From: Onthophagus taurus
Lineage: Eukaryota > Arthropoda > Insecta > Coleoptera > Scarabaeidae
Direction of reading: 5' to 3'
NCBI RefSeq assembly: GCF_036711975.1
Contig: NC_091971.1
Span: 24,001,501-24,065,500 of the forward strand
DNA length: 64,000 bases
Shown: one piece after another, positions 1-12,553 of the stretch
How the letters are laid out: every line of letters begins with the position of its first letter
Position numbering within the stretch: the first letter of the stretch is position 1
Notes under the pieces: model-generated
The model's input: only the letters and a program-made list of their open reading frames with translations
Databases searched by the model: none
Told to the model about the DNA's origin: nothing
Made by a program: the position numbers and the translations under genes

Positions 1-234
1 TTAATGTAGTTAACCCCAGTCACCCCTTAAAGTCGTATAGGGTTTATTTTACTGCGTAAATCTTAATTTACATCTAATTAATGGTTTTCTCCAAAATATT
101 GTTCAAAAGTGTAACAGTTTATCACATTATTCTTAAGGAAAGGGGTTATCTACCGTACCCCATAACTTTGCAGGGGATGATCAGAGGCAAATAAGAAAAA
201 ACACGTCATTAATATTTTTAAACGTACTATAAGG
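1..234. other. AT-rich sequence, no gene seen
   Basis: No open frame of note and no recognisable repeat boundary before the dispersed repeat that follows. Confidence 0.5.
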
Positions 235-575
235 ACACATAATATCGCCAAAATCGACAGGGTAGTTTTTAAAATATTCCAAAAAACTAGGGGTAGTTTA
301 CCTCCTGAAGCCCTCAGATATATGTGTGATATATCAATGGAAAGCTCTTTGAAAATGAGTATCAGTTTACATTTACCACATTTCGATAGTTGTTTTCGTT
401 TTCAGCCTATAAGCGAATATATATATTTTGCCCCGATTTCCAACCCTTATAACTCGCCCCAGGGGCTTTATTAGCACGTATAAAAAAATACGTAAACCTT
501 ATTTTTGGCCATACTATCGCTGTACCAAATTTCAATAAAATCGGTGAGGGACAGTTCTGATACTTCCCTTGTTAG
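235..575 (+). repeat. Dispersed repeat family R1, copy 1
   Basis: About 340 bp that matches 33886-34224 in the same orientation. Shared landmarks in order are a tract reading aggggtagtt, then gatatatgtgtgat, then ataactcgcccca, then ctgtaccaaattt, ending in acttccctt. No coding capacity is seen. Ends are approximate. It is probably part of a non-autonomous transposon, but no terminal repeat was found. Confidence 0.7.
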
Positions 576-2372
576 AAAGATAAAATTTAGCAAACAGTGC
601 AATGTTATCATGAGAAATCATTTAAGATAAATTTTGAAAATATGCAACCATGGGATCAATGCTATACAGGATGTTACAACACAAAGCTTATTTCCTTATT
701 ATGTTGTAAACACCTAAATTGTTTCTAAAAGTCTATTTCATTTTTAAATGATTTTCACTCTTAGAACTTTTTGGTTAGACGCATCGTTTTAGAGTAATTC
801 ACAAAAAGATACAACCTCATTTTTGAAATACTGTAATTATTATTCAACGGACAGTAAAATCTGGATTTTGTTAAGTACAATTATGAGCATTTCTCAAACT
901 AACGGTCATCAGTAAAAGGTGTTTGTTCTAAAAATATATATATGGTAAAACTGTACTCGCAACAAATTGTCGACAAGTTGTATGGATACAATTGCTGTTC
1001 GTGTGGGACACGCCAAGCCGTACTTTTGGATATTCGGAAATGTCTTCTAATATCAACAGTACTAGCAGTACTACGATCTGCAACAAAATCGAAAATGTTT
1101 TCTTCTAGTTCGAGTATACAAATTGATCTCTGATTCCCGTTATTTTCATACTTTTAGAAATGTTTTTTATCAGGTTGTTTGCTCTTGGGAATTTTTTGCA
1201 ATATCATCTCGCCGCTGCGTTAGCAGAACTTTGAAGGCCGGCCCATATCTTAGCCATTTTTGGGTTTAGACCAAAAATTTTTACAGGGATCGACATCATT
1301 TTGACACTAGTATTTGTGGCTAAAATTATACCACGACTTACAGAAACATCTGTATAGCATCCTCCTATCGGATTGTGGCAGTAGGAGCAATTTAGAAGTA
1401 GTGCAATGCTACCAAGACAAATTATAAACGAACATTTTCAATGCCCCTGGTATTGCAGAAATAGTTAATCAGGCCATTAGCGAAGCCATCCATAATGGTT
1501 TCAATGATGTAGAAGCCATCCAAATTCTCAATAATATGAACCAGATCAGAAAACTCAACAGGATCAGACTCTGTTTTGCTTGTTCTCTTTCCATGTATAT
1601 CGCCTTATTTCATGAGAATTCATCACTCGTAGTCATTGCTCATTATAATCCTAGGTTTAGATCCTTTCCTATTCCTATTTACATTCTGGTAAAATTTCCT
1701 CGTGTCCGACTGTGTTCTTAGTTTCTCTAATTAATGCCTCTCTCTTTTTCGGGCTGTGAGCGCTGTTTCCTTCCTTCCTCCATGCTCTGTACTTCTCCTC
1801 CGTTTCTTTGGTTCTATGCTACTGCACTCTTTTACGTACTCTTACAAAGTGACCTCTGATTCACGTTATTTACATACTTTTAGTAATATTTTTTTATTAG
1901 GTTGTCTTCGTTTGGGAAACTTTTTACCACTAACGGTAATAATTTGACAGTGCACTCCCGCTTTACTTACAATTTGCTTTCATAGGCTTTCATAGGCACC
2001 TGCGATTAATAAAAACATTTAAAAATCGAGGTTGTATCCCCTGTATATCACCCTGTATGTTATAAAAGCATAAATAAATGTTTGTAGTGCACTTATATTG
2101 CCTTTTTTCTTGTTGTTTTCATGACCAAGTTAACTAATCCGGAAAACTGAATTTCCTATTAAGAGACAACAAAGATGTGACAAAAAAATTCGGGCATTTT
2201 GGAACCGAAATCTGAAAAAAGATCGGTTCTTAAGTGATTAAAGATTGTGAGAGACAATGAAAGCAAAAATGGACTTGACTAGACTGTCTTTTGAGTAATT
2301 GAAGGATGAAGTATTGGCTTATTTTATTTCTCAATGTATTACACGATTAGAAAAGAATTCAATTTAATTAAT
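576..2372. repeat. Non-coding stretch with a diverged direct repeat pair
   Basis: No gene is recognised; the short frames here lack any family resemblance. Two diverged direct repeats of about 80 bp lie at roughly 1122-1200 and 1849-1928, sharing tgattc(c/a)cgttattt and atacttttag. They could be relics of a larger repeat. The 1380-1720 part looks like decayed coding sequence but no family could be named. Confidence 0.4.
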
Positions 2373-2928
2373 ACAGGGTCCTTTAAACATGCTTCCTTAA
2401 AAAGTTATACGCGAATTCCAAAATTATGCTTAATCAGTAACAATTATTATTAAAACAACAAGAACAAATTTCACATCGTTTATTTAAGAGTTTGCTATGA
2501 TTAGACGTTAGAGAAGTGCTGAAAACGTCCTTCTTCGACGAATCGGTGTAGAGTATACATGTTACTTTAGGTGACCCCATAAAAAAGTCTATCGGAGTGC
2601 AATATCGAGAATCATATCTTTTGAATGAAAATCACGTAAACAATTCACGTTTTATTTAGCTCATAAGAGCCAAATTACTGTTACCATTTGCCCATATATG
2701 AAATGTGTGTCTGTCATTCCTTCGTTAGTAAAATTCATATACTTTTCAAAATATAATACTATTTTTGTGTGACAATTAATTGTTAAGAAACAAAAAGGTA
2801 GAATCTAATTCGACAACAACGAACTTGATTAACGCGTATAAATAGTTGAAATAAGCCAAATATTAACTTCTAATTATTTTGAAATTCGCGTCTAACTTTT
2901 TAAAAAGCATTTTTAGACACATCATGTA
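2373..2928. mobile_element. TA-type MITE with about 55-bp terminal inverted repeats
   Basis: The left end (tacagggtcctttaaacatg, then aaaaagttatacgcgaatt) is repeated in inverted, diverged form at about 2870-2928. Ends start and stop at TA, the usual target of Tc1/mariner-type elements. There is no coding capacity. Confidence 0.55.
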
Positions 2929-2934
2929 AATAGG

Positions 2935-3103
2935 CAAGGTTTTTATATAAGAGGTTGTCTAGGTTTATACGCAGCCATACTGTGCATTACGTCATTGGCG
3001 GAAAATAATACCGGGAAATAATTCAAATTTTTAAAATAAAGTAATTAATTTTTTTAAATTGCGGTAGGAAAAAACCTAGACAACCTCTGATATAAAAACC
3101 TTG
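2935..3103. mobile_element. 169-bp MITE with perfect 9-bp target duplication
   Basis: Terminal inverted repeats of about 32 bp begin caaggtttttat and include gaggttgtctaggttt. The element is bounded on both sides by the direct repeat gtaaatagg (2926-2934 and 3104-3112). A 9-bp duplication fits Mutator- or Merlin-type transposases rather than mariner. It is non-coding. Confidence 0.85.
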
Positions 3104-3142
3104 GTAAATAGGTAGTTCTACAGTTTTGTTCCGATACATACT

Positions 3143-3562
3143 GTATACAGGTGTCCCGTATCTTCCGCATCAGAGCATTAACGGTTGAAGGATGCATTAT
3201 TCTGAAGCGATTTTTCTAATAAAATTTTTTCGAAATGTTTATAATAACCGCACGGGAACTGTTTAAAATTCTCCGCTTTTGTCCAATAACAGACGATTTT
3301 GATTCACGAAAAAAGTTTATTTCTCTTTGCGTGTCGAATCTATTGGCAAGTACACGTGAGACACGATTTTGATCGGCGCGGCGGTCCGGCCGAAGGTTGG
3401 CCCGACTACCTGAATCTGATTTACGATTTGCCATTGGACGTCGAAAAACAGTTCCCGTGCGGTTATTATAAACATTTCGAAAAAAATTTATTAGAAAAAT
3501 CGCTTCAGAATAATGTATCCTGCAACTATAATGCTCTGATGCGGAAGATACGGGACACGGTG
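3143..3562. mobile_element. 420-bp MITE with about 115-bp inverted arms
   Basis: The left arm (acaggtgtcccgtatcttcc onward to about 3265) is repeated inverted at about 3440-3562 and both ends lie at TA. Two opposing frames of about 95-120 codons run through it only because the arms are palindromic; they resemble no protein. Confidence 0.8.
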
Positions 3563-3925
3563 TATGCTGTGTGCAATACATAAAATGTATTGTTCATTCT
3601 GGTGTTTATGTTTGCGCCACGGTACTTTTATTTTATACTGTGTCTTACTGTGACCTTACTGTGTCTCCCTCAATTTCCGTCTTCACTCGTCCCTCTCATT
3701 ACTTCATTAGCCGTAGTTACTCACTTGCATTAGCCTTTTAGAGTCTACCTCTACTGCTTCCTCCCACCTTTACCTTAGCTTTCCTACTGGACGTTTTCCT
3801 TGCATTTCAATACAATATGTTGTTTTTCTTGGTAGACAATCTTCACTTATGCTGATTGCATTTCCTGCTCACTGCAGCTTCTGTATTTTCAAGAATTCAT
3901 GCCTCCTGATAGTCCTGATACTTTA
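3563..3925. other. Unassigned intergenic sequence
   Basis: Pyrimidine-rich, slightly less AT-rich than the surroundings. No gene or repeat boundary seen. Confidence 0.4.
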
Positions 3926-3929
3926 TTCT

Positions 3930-4660
3930 ATACAGAGTAATTCAAATTCGACCCCCACCATTGGGATCTCAGAAACCATACGAGATACAGAAATGGTTAA
4001 ATTGGGGCAAAGTTGCGTATCTTAGAGGTCATCATTTTTCAACTAAGTTTTTGGATCTAGTCGTTTTAGTTTTTAAAATATGGCCGAAAAACAAAAAAAT
4101 TACTTTTTTCTTTTTTACCTATAACTTCTTTATTTTTCGTTTTTCGTAAATCTGAAAAAACATTCTTAAGACAACTTTTTATGAAAAATGTCGTGACACA
4201 ACTAGAAATTTTCTCCGACATTTCGTTTTCGTAAAACTATTATCAGGTTTATTTTTTCTTATGAACGCCATATTTGATTTTCACACAAAAAAATGTGAAC
4301 ACAATGTATTTCCTTTAAAAAAACATTGAATTATTAAAAAAAAAACGAATATCTCATTAGGAAGCTGTAACTTGTGCGCTAAGTGTTTCCATAGAAACCA
4401 ATAAACTATACTTATGAAGAATACTTCGAAAGTGACATTATTCTTTGTCATTAGAATTAAAATAGTAGACTAATACTGATTTAAGATGGCTTTTACAAAC
4501 ATCTATTATTTAATTTTTTTCGGCCATATTTTAAAAACTAAAACGGCTAGGTCCAAAAACTTAGTTAAAAAATGATGAGCTCTAAGATACGCAACTTTGC
4601 CCCCATTTAACCATTTCTGTATCTCTTATGGTTTAAGTATAAAAAACAGTATACGGCGTG
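3930..4660. mobile_element. Foldback MITE, about 0.73 kb
   Basis: A segment at about 3970-4105 (agatacagaaatggttaaat, then gcaaagttgcgtatcttaga) recurs inverted at about 4510-4640 with around 90% identity by eye. The loop of about 400 bp is A/T-run-rich and non-coding. Confidence 0.7.
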
Positions 4661-5418
4661 ATTCAGAGTAAGCGCCTTATTTTTTTTAGCCACATTATGG
4701 GTACTACTTTCAAAATATTTGGCAGTAATATGTTTTAGGACATTCTCTACACGATGGTGATATCATATTTTCAATTGAACGAGTTATTTCAAAATATTAT
4801 TTGCGCCATTGTAAGTTTCACAAAAAAGTAGCTCAGGTTCGCGAAAGCCGCATCTTTCTATCTTTCATAATAACTAAGATACCCTGCAAACCCAGCGAAA
4901 TTTGGACACCTGTACATACATAAAGTAAGGTATCAATTCGATATAAATTCGGCGCATATTCTTCCGGAAAAAGGCTTGGACATCTATGTGATTTTTTTTA
5001 ACGCGCATTTTTTGAGATAATATTGAAATGTACAGTGTCCCAAAATGACAACAAATTGAGGATTAGACTTAATTTAGGAAATTCATTAACCAGTGCTAAT
5101 GACCCGATGTTACATGATGAAAATTTATGGTTCTTGCAAGATGGTGCACCACCCTTTATATAGTACAGGTTAGGCAATATCTCGATGAATAGATATCAAT
5201 TGAACAACCACCAAGACTCCCGGATCTACAAATTTAAACTTGAGTCGCTAGACGATTTAGTAAGGAATAATTATTAGGGTGCAGCATGAATTTGTCAATG
5301 ATTTGGGATTCTCCCAAGCACAAGAAGGGTTTCAGTTTTTAATTGAGTAGACAATGTTAAGATAAAACCATGTTATTTTTTATTGTTGTAAACATTATTT
5401 CTTTCCATTTTATTTTAA

Positions 5419-7989
5419 ATAAAGTAAAATACTTTTTCTGTCTGTACTTTTATTAATTATTTCGGTTTATTTACAAACCATCTTCAGGAACCTTCGAATC
5501 TCCTATTATAAAAGAACAACTCATTATATTTAATTATGTTAAAATCTAATATAAAAGTGTATGCATTGAAATGCTAATAAATGTCATTTAAATTATATGT
5601 TAAATTCTAATACACTTACGTCAATTTATTTTAAATCTTTCGTGATAATTAGCATCTTGAATTTTCTAGTAAACGTTTTTATTGAAATGAATCTGTGTCT
5701 TTATTATTGGTGAAATGTGTGTTGTGCTTGAACTTTCGGACAGGATTAGGTGTGCACGTGTTGGTCTTTGTTTTAGGTTAGAAAATCAGTTTAAAAGTTG
5801 CCTATACTAAAATTTAAATTTGAAATTTAAAACAAACTATTTTTAGTAATTAAAGTTAAAGAATGGGTAATTTTGGATAGATTTTAATGGGTTTTTTAGG
5901 AAATAGGTAGGATTATATAAGGATAATAGGAAATTTCGTTGGTAGCCAAGAACCCAGAATGTTGCGATACTCAAACTGCTACCGTGGTGTGAGATCCTCG
6001 TCCATCTGGGGGTTACTTATAGGAGGGGTGTATGGCAAATTTACAAATACGCCTAATGCGGCTTCTCGTTTGTCATTATTTGGTCGTTCTAACATGTAAG
6101 GTTCAAGTGGTTGTAATTGACTTATTGATTGGTCATTAGACGTTTCTGGGGTTCTGGCCAAAATAAAAATTTGAGAATTCAGACTTAAGTATTATCAATT
6201 ACGTTCTCTTCGTCTAAAATATTTTCAGATTTCTAGCACTCCGGTTATACCGGAAGTCGCCACCTACTTAATTTTTTTAAATGGAACACCCTGTATATTT
6301 TTACATATTTTTATTTGTCTGTTTTGAAGGTTTATAAATAACTTTACTTTTTGCAATTTGATTCGGCCGTTCTCGAGTTATTCGAATTTTTCTAGAAAAA
6401 TCTGCTCCAGCGGACATTTGTTCAAAAAATCATAGAACACTGGTTTTTTGAGATATCAATTTAGGATTCAGAACATGCTTAAACAACATTATGGAGTATG
6501 TTTTGGTGCCGAGAACGGCTGTCTAGATCGTTTGGTCACTTTTTTTTTTGGTCACATTAACTTTTCGAAATTTGGAAGTACCATAACTTAATTTTTTTAA
6601 ATGGCATCCCCCACATTTTAGTACTTAGTCGTCTTCGGCGTCTCATTTTACATCTTTTATACTCGAAATAATATAAAATAATATACGAGAAATAATTAGG
6701 GTTTTTTTGAAAAATGCTCACATATCATATCGATATTAACCTAGTATGCCATGGAAAACAAATGTTTAATGACTTATTGGCAAACGTCAAAGTCTGATTT
6801 ACGTTGTTTGATGCTTGTGAGTCTAAAACCAGTTAAAATGGATGTTAGTAACCTAAATAATGTTTATACAAATGAAGAAATCTATAATTTATTTTTTGTG
6901 CACGAAAAGTGCGACAAAGTTCTTAGTAGAACTTGCAGAATGTTTAATGAAAATTATCAACATTTACCTCCGACGACAAAAGGTAAATTTAGAAGAATAG
7001 AAGCAAATTTTTTGCATTTTGGACGAATTAATCACGTGTTAAACTGACCAAAAAATGTAGTAGATAATGCACCGGAAGAGATGAATACCTTGGCTTATTT
7101 CGAGCCCAGTCCCAACAACTCAATTCGAGCTGCCAAAGAAGATCTGGGAATCATACTACGAACTTTGTCGCGCTTTTCATGCATAAAAAATAAATTAACA
7201 ATTGCTTGATTTGTGTAAATATTACTTTCGTTATTGTTATCGATTTTAACTCTTTTCAGTACTAATATTAAGGGACCTAACAGATAATTATTAGCTCTCA
7301 TGGATCAAGTGACGTAAACAAGTGAGTCTTTGACAAGAACTCATTGAGAAGGCTTGTTTTTCATGGTACACTAGGCTGAATATCCATATGATATGTGAGC
7401 ATTTTTCAAAAAACCCTAATTATCTCCCAAACTATTAATGTTAGGTATGGGACATATGGGATATAAAAGACACCGAAGACGACTAAAGTAATAAAATATG
7501 GGGGGTTCCATTTAAAAAAATAAAGTAGGTGGCGACTTCCGGTATAACCGGAAGTGTAAGAAATCTGAAAATATTTTAGTCGAAGAGATCGTAATTAATA
7601 ATACTTAAGTCTGAATTCTCAAATTTTTATTTTCGCCAGAATCCCAGAAACGTCTAATGACCGGTCTCGCTGAGACACCTGTATAACATACAGAGAAAAT
7701 ACAAGATTATAAATTCAGGAATTTTGAAATATTTTTGAAAAAGATAGATCGAAGAATGGAGTATTTGGATAAGATTTTAGGGTGTTTATAAGGAATGGGT
7801 AGGATTTATGTGGGAAAATAGGAAATTGTATTAGATTTTAACATAATTAAGTATAATGAGTTGTTCTTTTATAATAGGAGATTGGAAGGTTCCTGAAGAC
7901 GGTTTGTAAATAAACCGAAACCGGTAGAATTTAAAACAGTGAATCCATTTTAATAAAAGTACAGACAGAAAAAAGTATTTTACTTTATG
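5419..7989. mobile_element. 2.6-kb imperfect palindrome inserted in the element above
   Basis: The ends (actttttctgtctgtacttt at 5431, inverse at about 7950) begin a diverged inverted repeat that can be followed through several blocks: 5425-5545 with 7840-7990, 6160-6300 with 7500-7640, and 6600-6760 with 7370-7500. The centre is near 7060. The whole could fold on itself; it may be two head-to-head copies of one element. Confidence 0.65.
6751..7047 (+). pseudogene. N-terminal fragment of a mariner-type (DUF4817) transposase
   Basis: A 98-codon frame whose middle reads VYTNEEIYNLFFVHEKCDKV and continues with a Tyr-containing segment ending in FRRIEANFLHFG. This matches the helix-turn-helix DUF4817 domain that begins many insect mariner-like transposases. 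A diverged, inverted copy of the same coding block is on the minus strand at 7095-7301, in the other palindrome arm. Neither arm keeps a catalytic domain. Confidence 0.5.
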
Positions 7990-8217
7990 TTATTTTTACC
8001 TGAAGTAATATAGTAATAGTATTTTTTAAGTCATTTTTCGTTTCTATTTAAAAATGTCGATATTGGGACCGTATCTCACTTTTGGGACACATGTACATTT
8101 CAAATTAATCTTAAAAAATGCGCGTTAAAAAAATTAACATAGATGTCCAGCCAATTTTCTATAAGAATATCCCCGAATTTTTATCGGATTGATTCCTTAC
8201 TTTATGTTTACAGTGTA

Positions 8218-8900
8218 TAGTAATTTCCAATGATGTTAGGTGAGTTACAGTTTAAAGTGTTTTAACGGTACTTTTACACTTATTAAGCAATTTCCTGTAA
8301 AGTGTCTTAAAATCCAAACATGTCCTGACCTTGCTTCGATTCATGTTATGGTGAATTTTAATTAATTTGAAACCGATTCGGATTTTAATAAGAAAAATAA
8401 AACTGAAAGTTAAAAAAGTGAAAGTTATACTATTTTCAATGTAGCATAAATACCACAAATAGCATAAATATCTTATCTTTTACTTGTCCGTTATTAATTT
8501 CACCATTAGAATTTAATTTTATCGTGGATTAATTGGAATTTTAAAAAATTTTATCGAATTATTGATATGTAATTCCAATTTATACACAACGTTCGAAAAT
8601 GCGCATATTATCATGTTTACGCGTTTTTTTTCTCTACCGATTCCATAAAAAGTTTCACCACATTTTTCTCGTTTTTTATCAAATATGTGGCTAATATGTT
8701 GGTGTTATGTAGATTATTGTAGAATTTTTTATGTGTTTTTAATATAACCTTGAATATTTCCACTCTATAATTACTTACATAATACATGATTTATACTTTT
8801 ATTTACATTTATTATTTTAAGTTTCTCGAATATACAAAATATATTTATTACACTTTTCAATTTTTTAAATGTAATTCTTTTATTTATTTCTTTATAATAG
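8218..8900. other. Probable intron of the ITM2 gene
   Basis: Very AT-rich sequence with no recognisable exon or repeat, ending in a pyrimidine-rich tract and the acceptor tttataatag at 8900. The missing N-terminal exon or exons of ITM2 must lie here or further upstream; I could not place them. Confidence 0.4.
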
Positions 8901-9722
8901 CCACCACCAACTTCAAATCAAGATGATTTAGAATCTGGTTCTCACGACCTCCAATTCGTCTTTTTAAGAGCTCGAGCTCAAAAAGTTTCAAGCTCAGCTG
9001 TTTTATGCGTATTTCTAACTGGATTGATGGTGGTAAGTTTGGGCATTATCTGCGGGTTCTACCTCTACAAACAACGTATTGAGGTCTTCAAAAAATGGTG
9101 TAAAATCCCGCTCGAACCGCACACCGCAATGTTAAACTCCGACGACCTCCGCATGCCATACAACAGCCTCACAGAAGAACTGGAATTAGATGTTTTACGC
9201 GGGGAATACGAAAAAATCACCGTTCCCGACTTTGAAGATGGTCGTAATGGACGATTCGTGCATGATTTTAATAATAATAAAACGGGAATTATTGACACAA
9301 CTGGACAAAGATGTTTTGTTATGCCATTAGATCGGGATAGTGTTCTTCCTCCGAAGTCACTTTTTGATTTAATTCATAAAATGTGGGATGGTTATTATAA
9401 AGTTGATACAGAGATTATTCGTAATACAATGAAAGTTATTGTTCCCCCGCTTGAAGATCCTAGAGATGCTGGGGATTACATTGCTAAGGAGTGTTATAAT
9501 TTACCGATTTATAAGTTGGAGAAATATGTTGGTGGAGGTGAGTTTTGTTAAATTAATTGAAACTTTAAGCTAATACATTTATTTGTTGCAGTGGTAAAAC
9601 GTTCAGCAGAACTACATACTCAAGCAAAATTCGCCCAATTTTCTGGTAAAGGTATAACGGAATTTGATTTAGTCAATTTCGACGATGTGCTGGCATATGA
9701 AGAGTCCCAGAAGAATCACTAG
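8901..9722 (+). CDS. ITM2: ITM2/BRICHOS type II membrane protein, last two exons
   Basis: Exons 8901-9537 and 9592-9722 (54-bp intron, gtgagt...tttgttgcag) encode 255 residues; the N-terminus is upstream. In order: a Pro-rich acidic cytosolic tail, one membrane segment at about residues 32-56 (ending GIICGFYLYK), a linker, and a BRICHOS domain whose two conserved cysteines are visible in TGQRCFVMP and AKECYNLPIY. The dibasic KR just after VGGVV lies where vertebrate ITM2 proteins are cut by furin to release a C-terminal peptide. ITM2 proteins are type II, Golgi and cell-surface proteins; BRICHOS is thought to chaperone aggregation-prone segments. A poly(A) signal aataaa lies at 9909. The start is not in view. 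Confidence 0.88.
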
Positions 9723-10448
9723 TTTTCTACGTCGTTGAAAATGTCACGCTATAGAAATACAATATAGATTTGCTATTTTTATTTTACTATTACATATAAA
9801 CGTATATTGTATAGAAAGATGACGAAAAAAAAGAGATAAGGGACGGAAATTTTTCCGTATTTAACTATAGTTCGAAATGATATTTGTTATTATATGGTGT
9901 TCCCCTCGAATAAAAAGAGAAAAACGTAAAATTGCATGATTGTAAACCCGTTTTCACATTGTTCTTGTAATATTATTGGGGGTTGGAACAACTTTGTTCA
10001 AAATCTGGCTTTACATTCGACGGTTAAAGCTCAAAAAAAATTTCACACATTCTCAAGGGAGATTGATTATCAAAAAAATTCCTTTTGTTTAAAAATTGTG
10101 GTAATAAATTTGATGGTTGAAAAAGGCTGAACAGAATTTATTCGGTAACCAATTTTCGTGTTTTTATTTTTAATTAATGATGGTGTTAATTATTTACATA
10201 TTTGTTTATATATTTAGGTAAATAATTATTTAGTTAATCGACTCTGCATGATGTTATTTATGTGCAATACATATCCAATTGCAAGTCGTGTATGATATAT
10301 GTAATCTTTTACAAAGCTGTATATTTATTTAAATAAATATAATCACCAAAAAAATTTGATTATTTATTTATTAATACATATTGTGGGAATTAAATTATAA
10401 TTATTAATTTATGAATGACTTGTTATTGACTATCATTGCCGTTTTTTA
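9723..10448 (+). other. 3' UTR and flank of ITM2
   Basis: Follows the ITM2 stop. An aataaa at 9909-9914 and another near 10330 could serve as alternative poly(A) signals. Otherwise AT-rich with no further gene. Confidence 0.5.
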
Positions 10449-10930
10449 TACAGGTGCCCATTATGTATGGAATATATAGTATACAGGTGTTTCATAATAT
10501 AGGCGCAGGACTTCAGGATGTGATAGCTTGTCCAAAAATTTGAAAAAAAGTTTCCATCAACTTATCCTCTAAAATAGGTACACCATTTTCGAGATATAGG
10601 GTGTTGAAATTTAATAAAAAAAATCGTTTCTTGAGAATTTCTCTGGAACAGTTTATCGTACAATAAACAGCGTTTGTAAGCATTTTCTACTCATAATAAG
10701 CTAAGTTTTCTGCGAGAAAAAACTTTTTTAAAGTCGTAATTGATGAAGATTTTGAAGGGGTGGTGGTTGTTTTTCTTCCCAACTTCTACGCCACTGGAAA
10801 AAGTACGGTTTTGAGACGACCATTTGAACCGTCAATGTTTTCTACACAAAAAAGGTACTATAGGCCAAGCTTCTTGATAGTTCGAGCCATTTTTCAAAAT
10901 GAAAATTTTCGCGAGCCGCAATTAAATATA

Positions 10931-12547
10931 CAGTATGTCCACGGAAAAGGTGTTGAATAGGAACAACTTTTTTATTTTTAATTTTATCGAAAAAAGTTAA
11001 TCTTGATAAAAAATTTTGCTAGTTCTTAGAGTAAGATTAGGATAGAAACATTTAACACATTTTATACGCGGTGTTCAAAAAATTGAAAAAATTTTAAATG
11101 GTACAAGAGTAAAGTGCATTTATTTGAAAAGATATGGAAATAAGTTACTAGGAAAAGTTGTTCAAAAGTAAAAAGTAGTCTCTAATACCAATTTTCAAAA
11201 AAAATCGACCTACTTTTATTTATTTGTGATCATTTTTGTACTAGTAGGCGTTGATAGTGACAAGCTTATTGACGCTTTTATACTTTATTAGCCGTAGTAT
11301 TGTCAGCTTAAAATGTTTACTTTACAGCAAAAAATGTACTTGGTGCAATGTTATGCGAAAGGCGAAAAATGTTATTCAGGAATTTAATGAAAAATTCCTC
11401 AATGTGTACGTTTCTGAGACTACTTGCCGTAAAATAATTTTAAAGTTTTTAAGCACTGGGTCATTGTTGCGAATACCCAGAGAAAAGAAGAGATACGATG
11501 AAAATGATGCAAGCACTTTGTTGGTATTACATTCAGCAGAGGTACACCCGAAATTATCATTAAGAAGAAGAGTTGAAAATCTCCAATTTGTTAAAAAGTC
11601 ACAAATTCAGAAGATATTAAAACACAACAAGATACATCCATACAAGCCAGTTTTTAATCGTGTTTTGGAAGTCGACGATGAAGCAAAACGCATATGTGGA
11701 AGAGTTTTGTACTCTTTAAGAACGTTTTGGAGTCTAACCAGAGCAATTCCAGACTTTTGTTTATAGCATGGCATCATTTTAGTGCGATTTCTGATATTTT
11801 CTTGAAATTTAGACTCGTCCAGAATAGTTCCCGACATTTGGTAATAGATTTATGTTTTTCCAGTATCATAACTAAAGATAAATGTAATGGAAATGTTGCT
11901 TACATGCAGTCTGGATCTTCAAATATCAAGTACCACATCATTTTATGGGGAAGAGTTTTGTACTCTTCAAGAACGTTTTGAAGTCTAACCAGAGCAATTC
12001 CAGACTTTTGTTTAGAGCATGGCATCAATTCAGTTCAATTTCTGATATTTTCTTGAAATTCAGGAAAGTTCCTGGCATTTGGTAATGATTTTACGTTTTT
12101 CCAGTATCATGATAAAACTTCTTCATGCAATCTAGAATCCTATCAGTATATTTACCGACTTTGTCTTACCGTTTTGAATTCGATTAACTTAATTTCTAAA
12201 ATGTTTGTGATGTTTAGACGTTGACTAAACCAATTTCAAACTCTTTTGGTGTTAGGTCCTTGTAGGTCCAGATTAGCTTTTTTAGTCTGAAGTCTAACCG
12301 GAACAATTCGGTATTAGAGACTACCTTTTACTTTTGAACAACTTTTCCTAGTAACTTATTTCCTTATCTTCTCAAATAAATGCACTTTACTCTTGTATCA
12401 TTTAAAGGTTTTTCAATTTTCTGAACACCGCTAAGAACTAATCTTACTCTAAGAACTAGCAAAACTTTTTATCAACATTAACTTTTTTCGATAAAATTAA
12501 AAATAAAAAGGTTTTTCCTATTCAACACCTTTTCCGTGGACATACTG
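10931..12547 (+). mobile_element. Mariner-like element, internally deleted
   Basis: Inverted ends cagtatgtccacggaaaagg at 10931 and ending at 12547, each flanked by TA. A second pair of matching blocks (10985-11200 with 12310-12500) shows the arms are long. Inside, 11251-11766 on + encodes a transposase N-terminus; the catalytic part is absent, replaced by two imperfect direct repeats of about 230 bp beginning ggaagagttttgtactct at 11698 and 11948. Confidence 0.75.
11251..11766 (+). pseudogene. N-terminal part of a mariner-like transposase
   Basis: The frame contains a FN-x-KF helix region, then TCRKIILKFLSTGSLLRIPR, then KLSLRRRVENLQ and QIQKILKHNKIHPYKP. This order (first helix-turn-helix, GSL linker, second helix-turn-helix, HPYK) is that of DUF4817-type insect mariner transposases. 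No DDE catalytic motif follows. The exact start is uncertain; the recognisable part begins at about 11320. Confidence 0.65.
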
Positions 12548-12553
12548 TATATA

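Larger units (their letters stand above)
4912..8217. mobile_element. Mariner-like element opened by a palindromic insertion
   Basis: Outer inverted repeats at about 4912-5048 and 8080-8217 share cataaagtaagg at the tips and aacgcgcatttttt inside. Between them, 5100-5350 encodes on + a mariner catalytic stretch with the motif LQDGAPP (second Asp) and then many stops, so it is a dead transposase remnant. The interval 5419-7989 is a separate insertion. Confidence 0.6.

Noticed and set aside
1122-1928. Possible LTR pair
   Set aside because: The 80-bp direct repeats lack TG...CA ends, a primer-binding site or coding sequence between them.
3216-3583. Opposing 121- and 94-codon frames
   Set aside because: Both come from the palindromic arms of a MITE and show no protein similarity.
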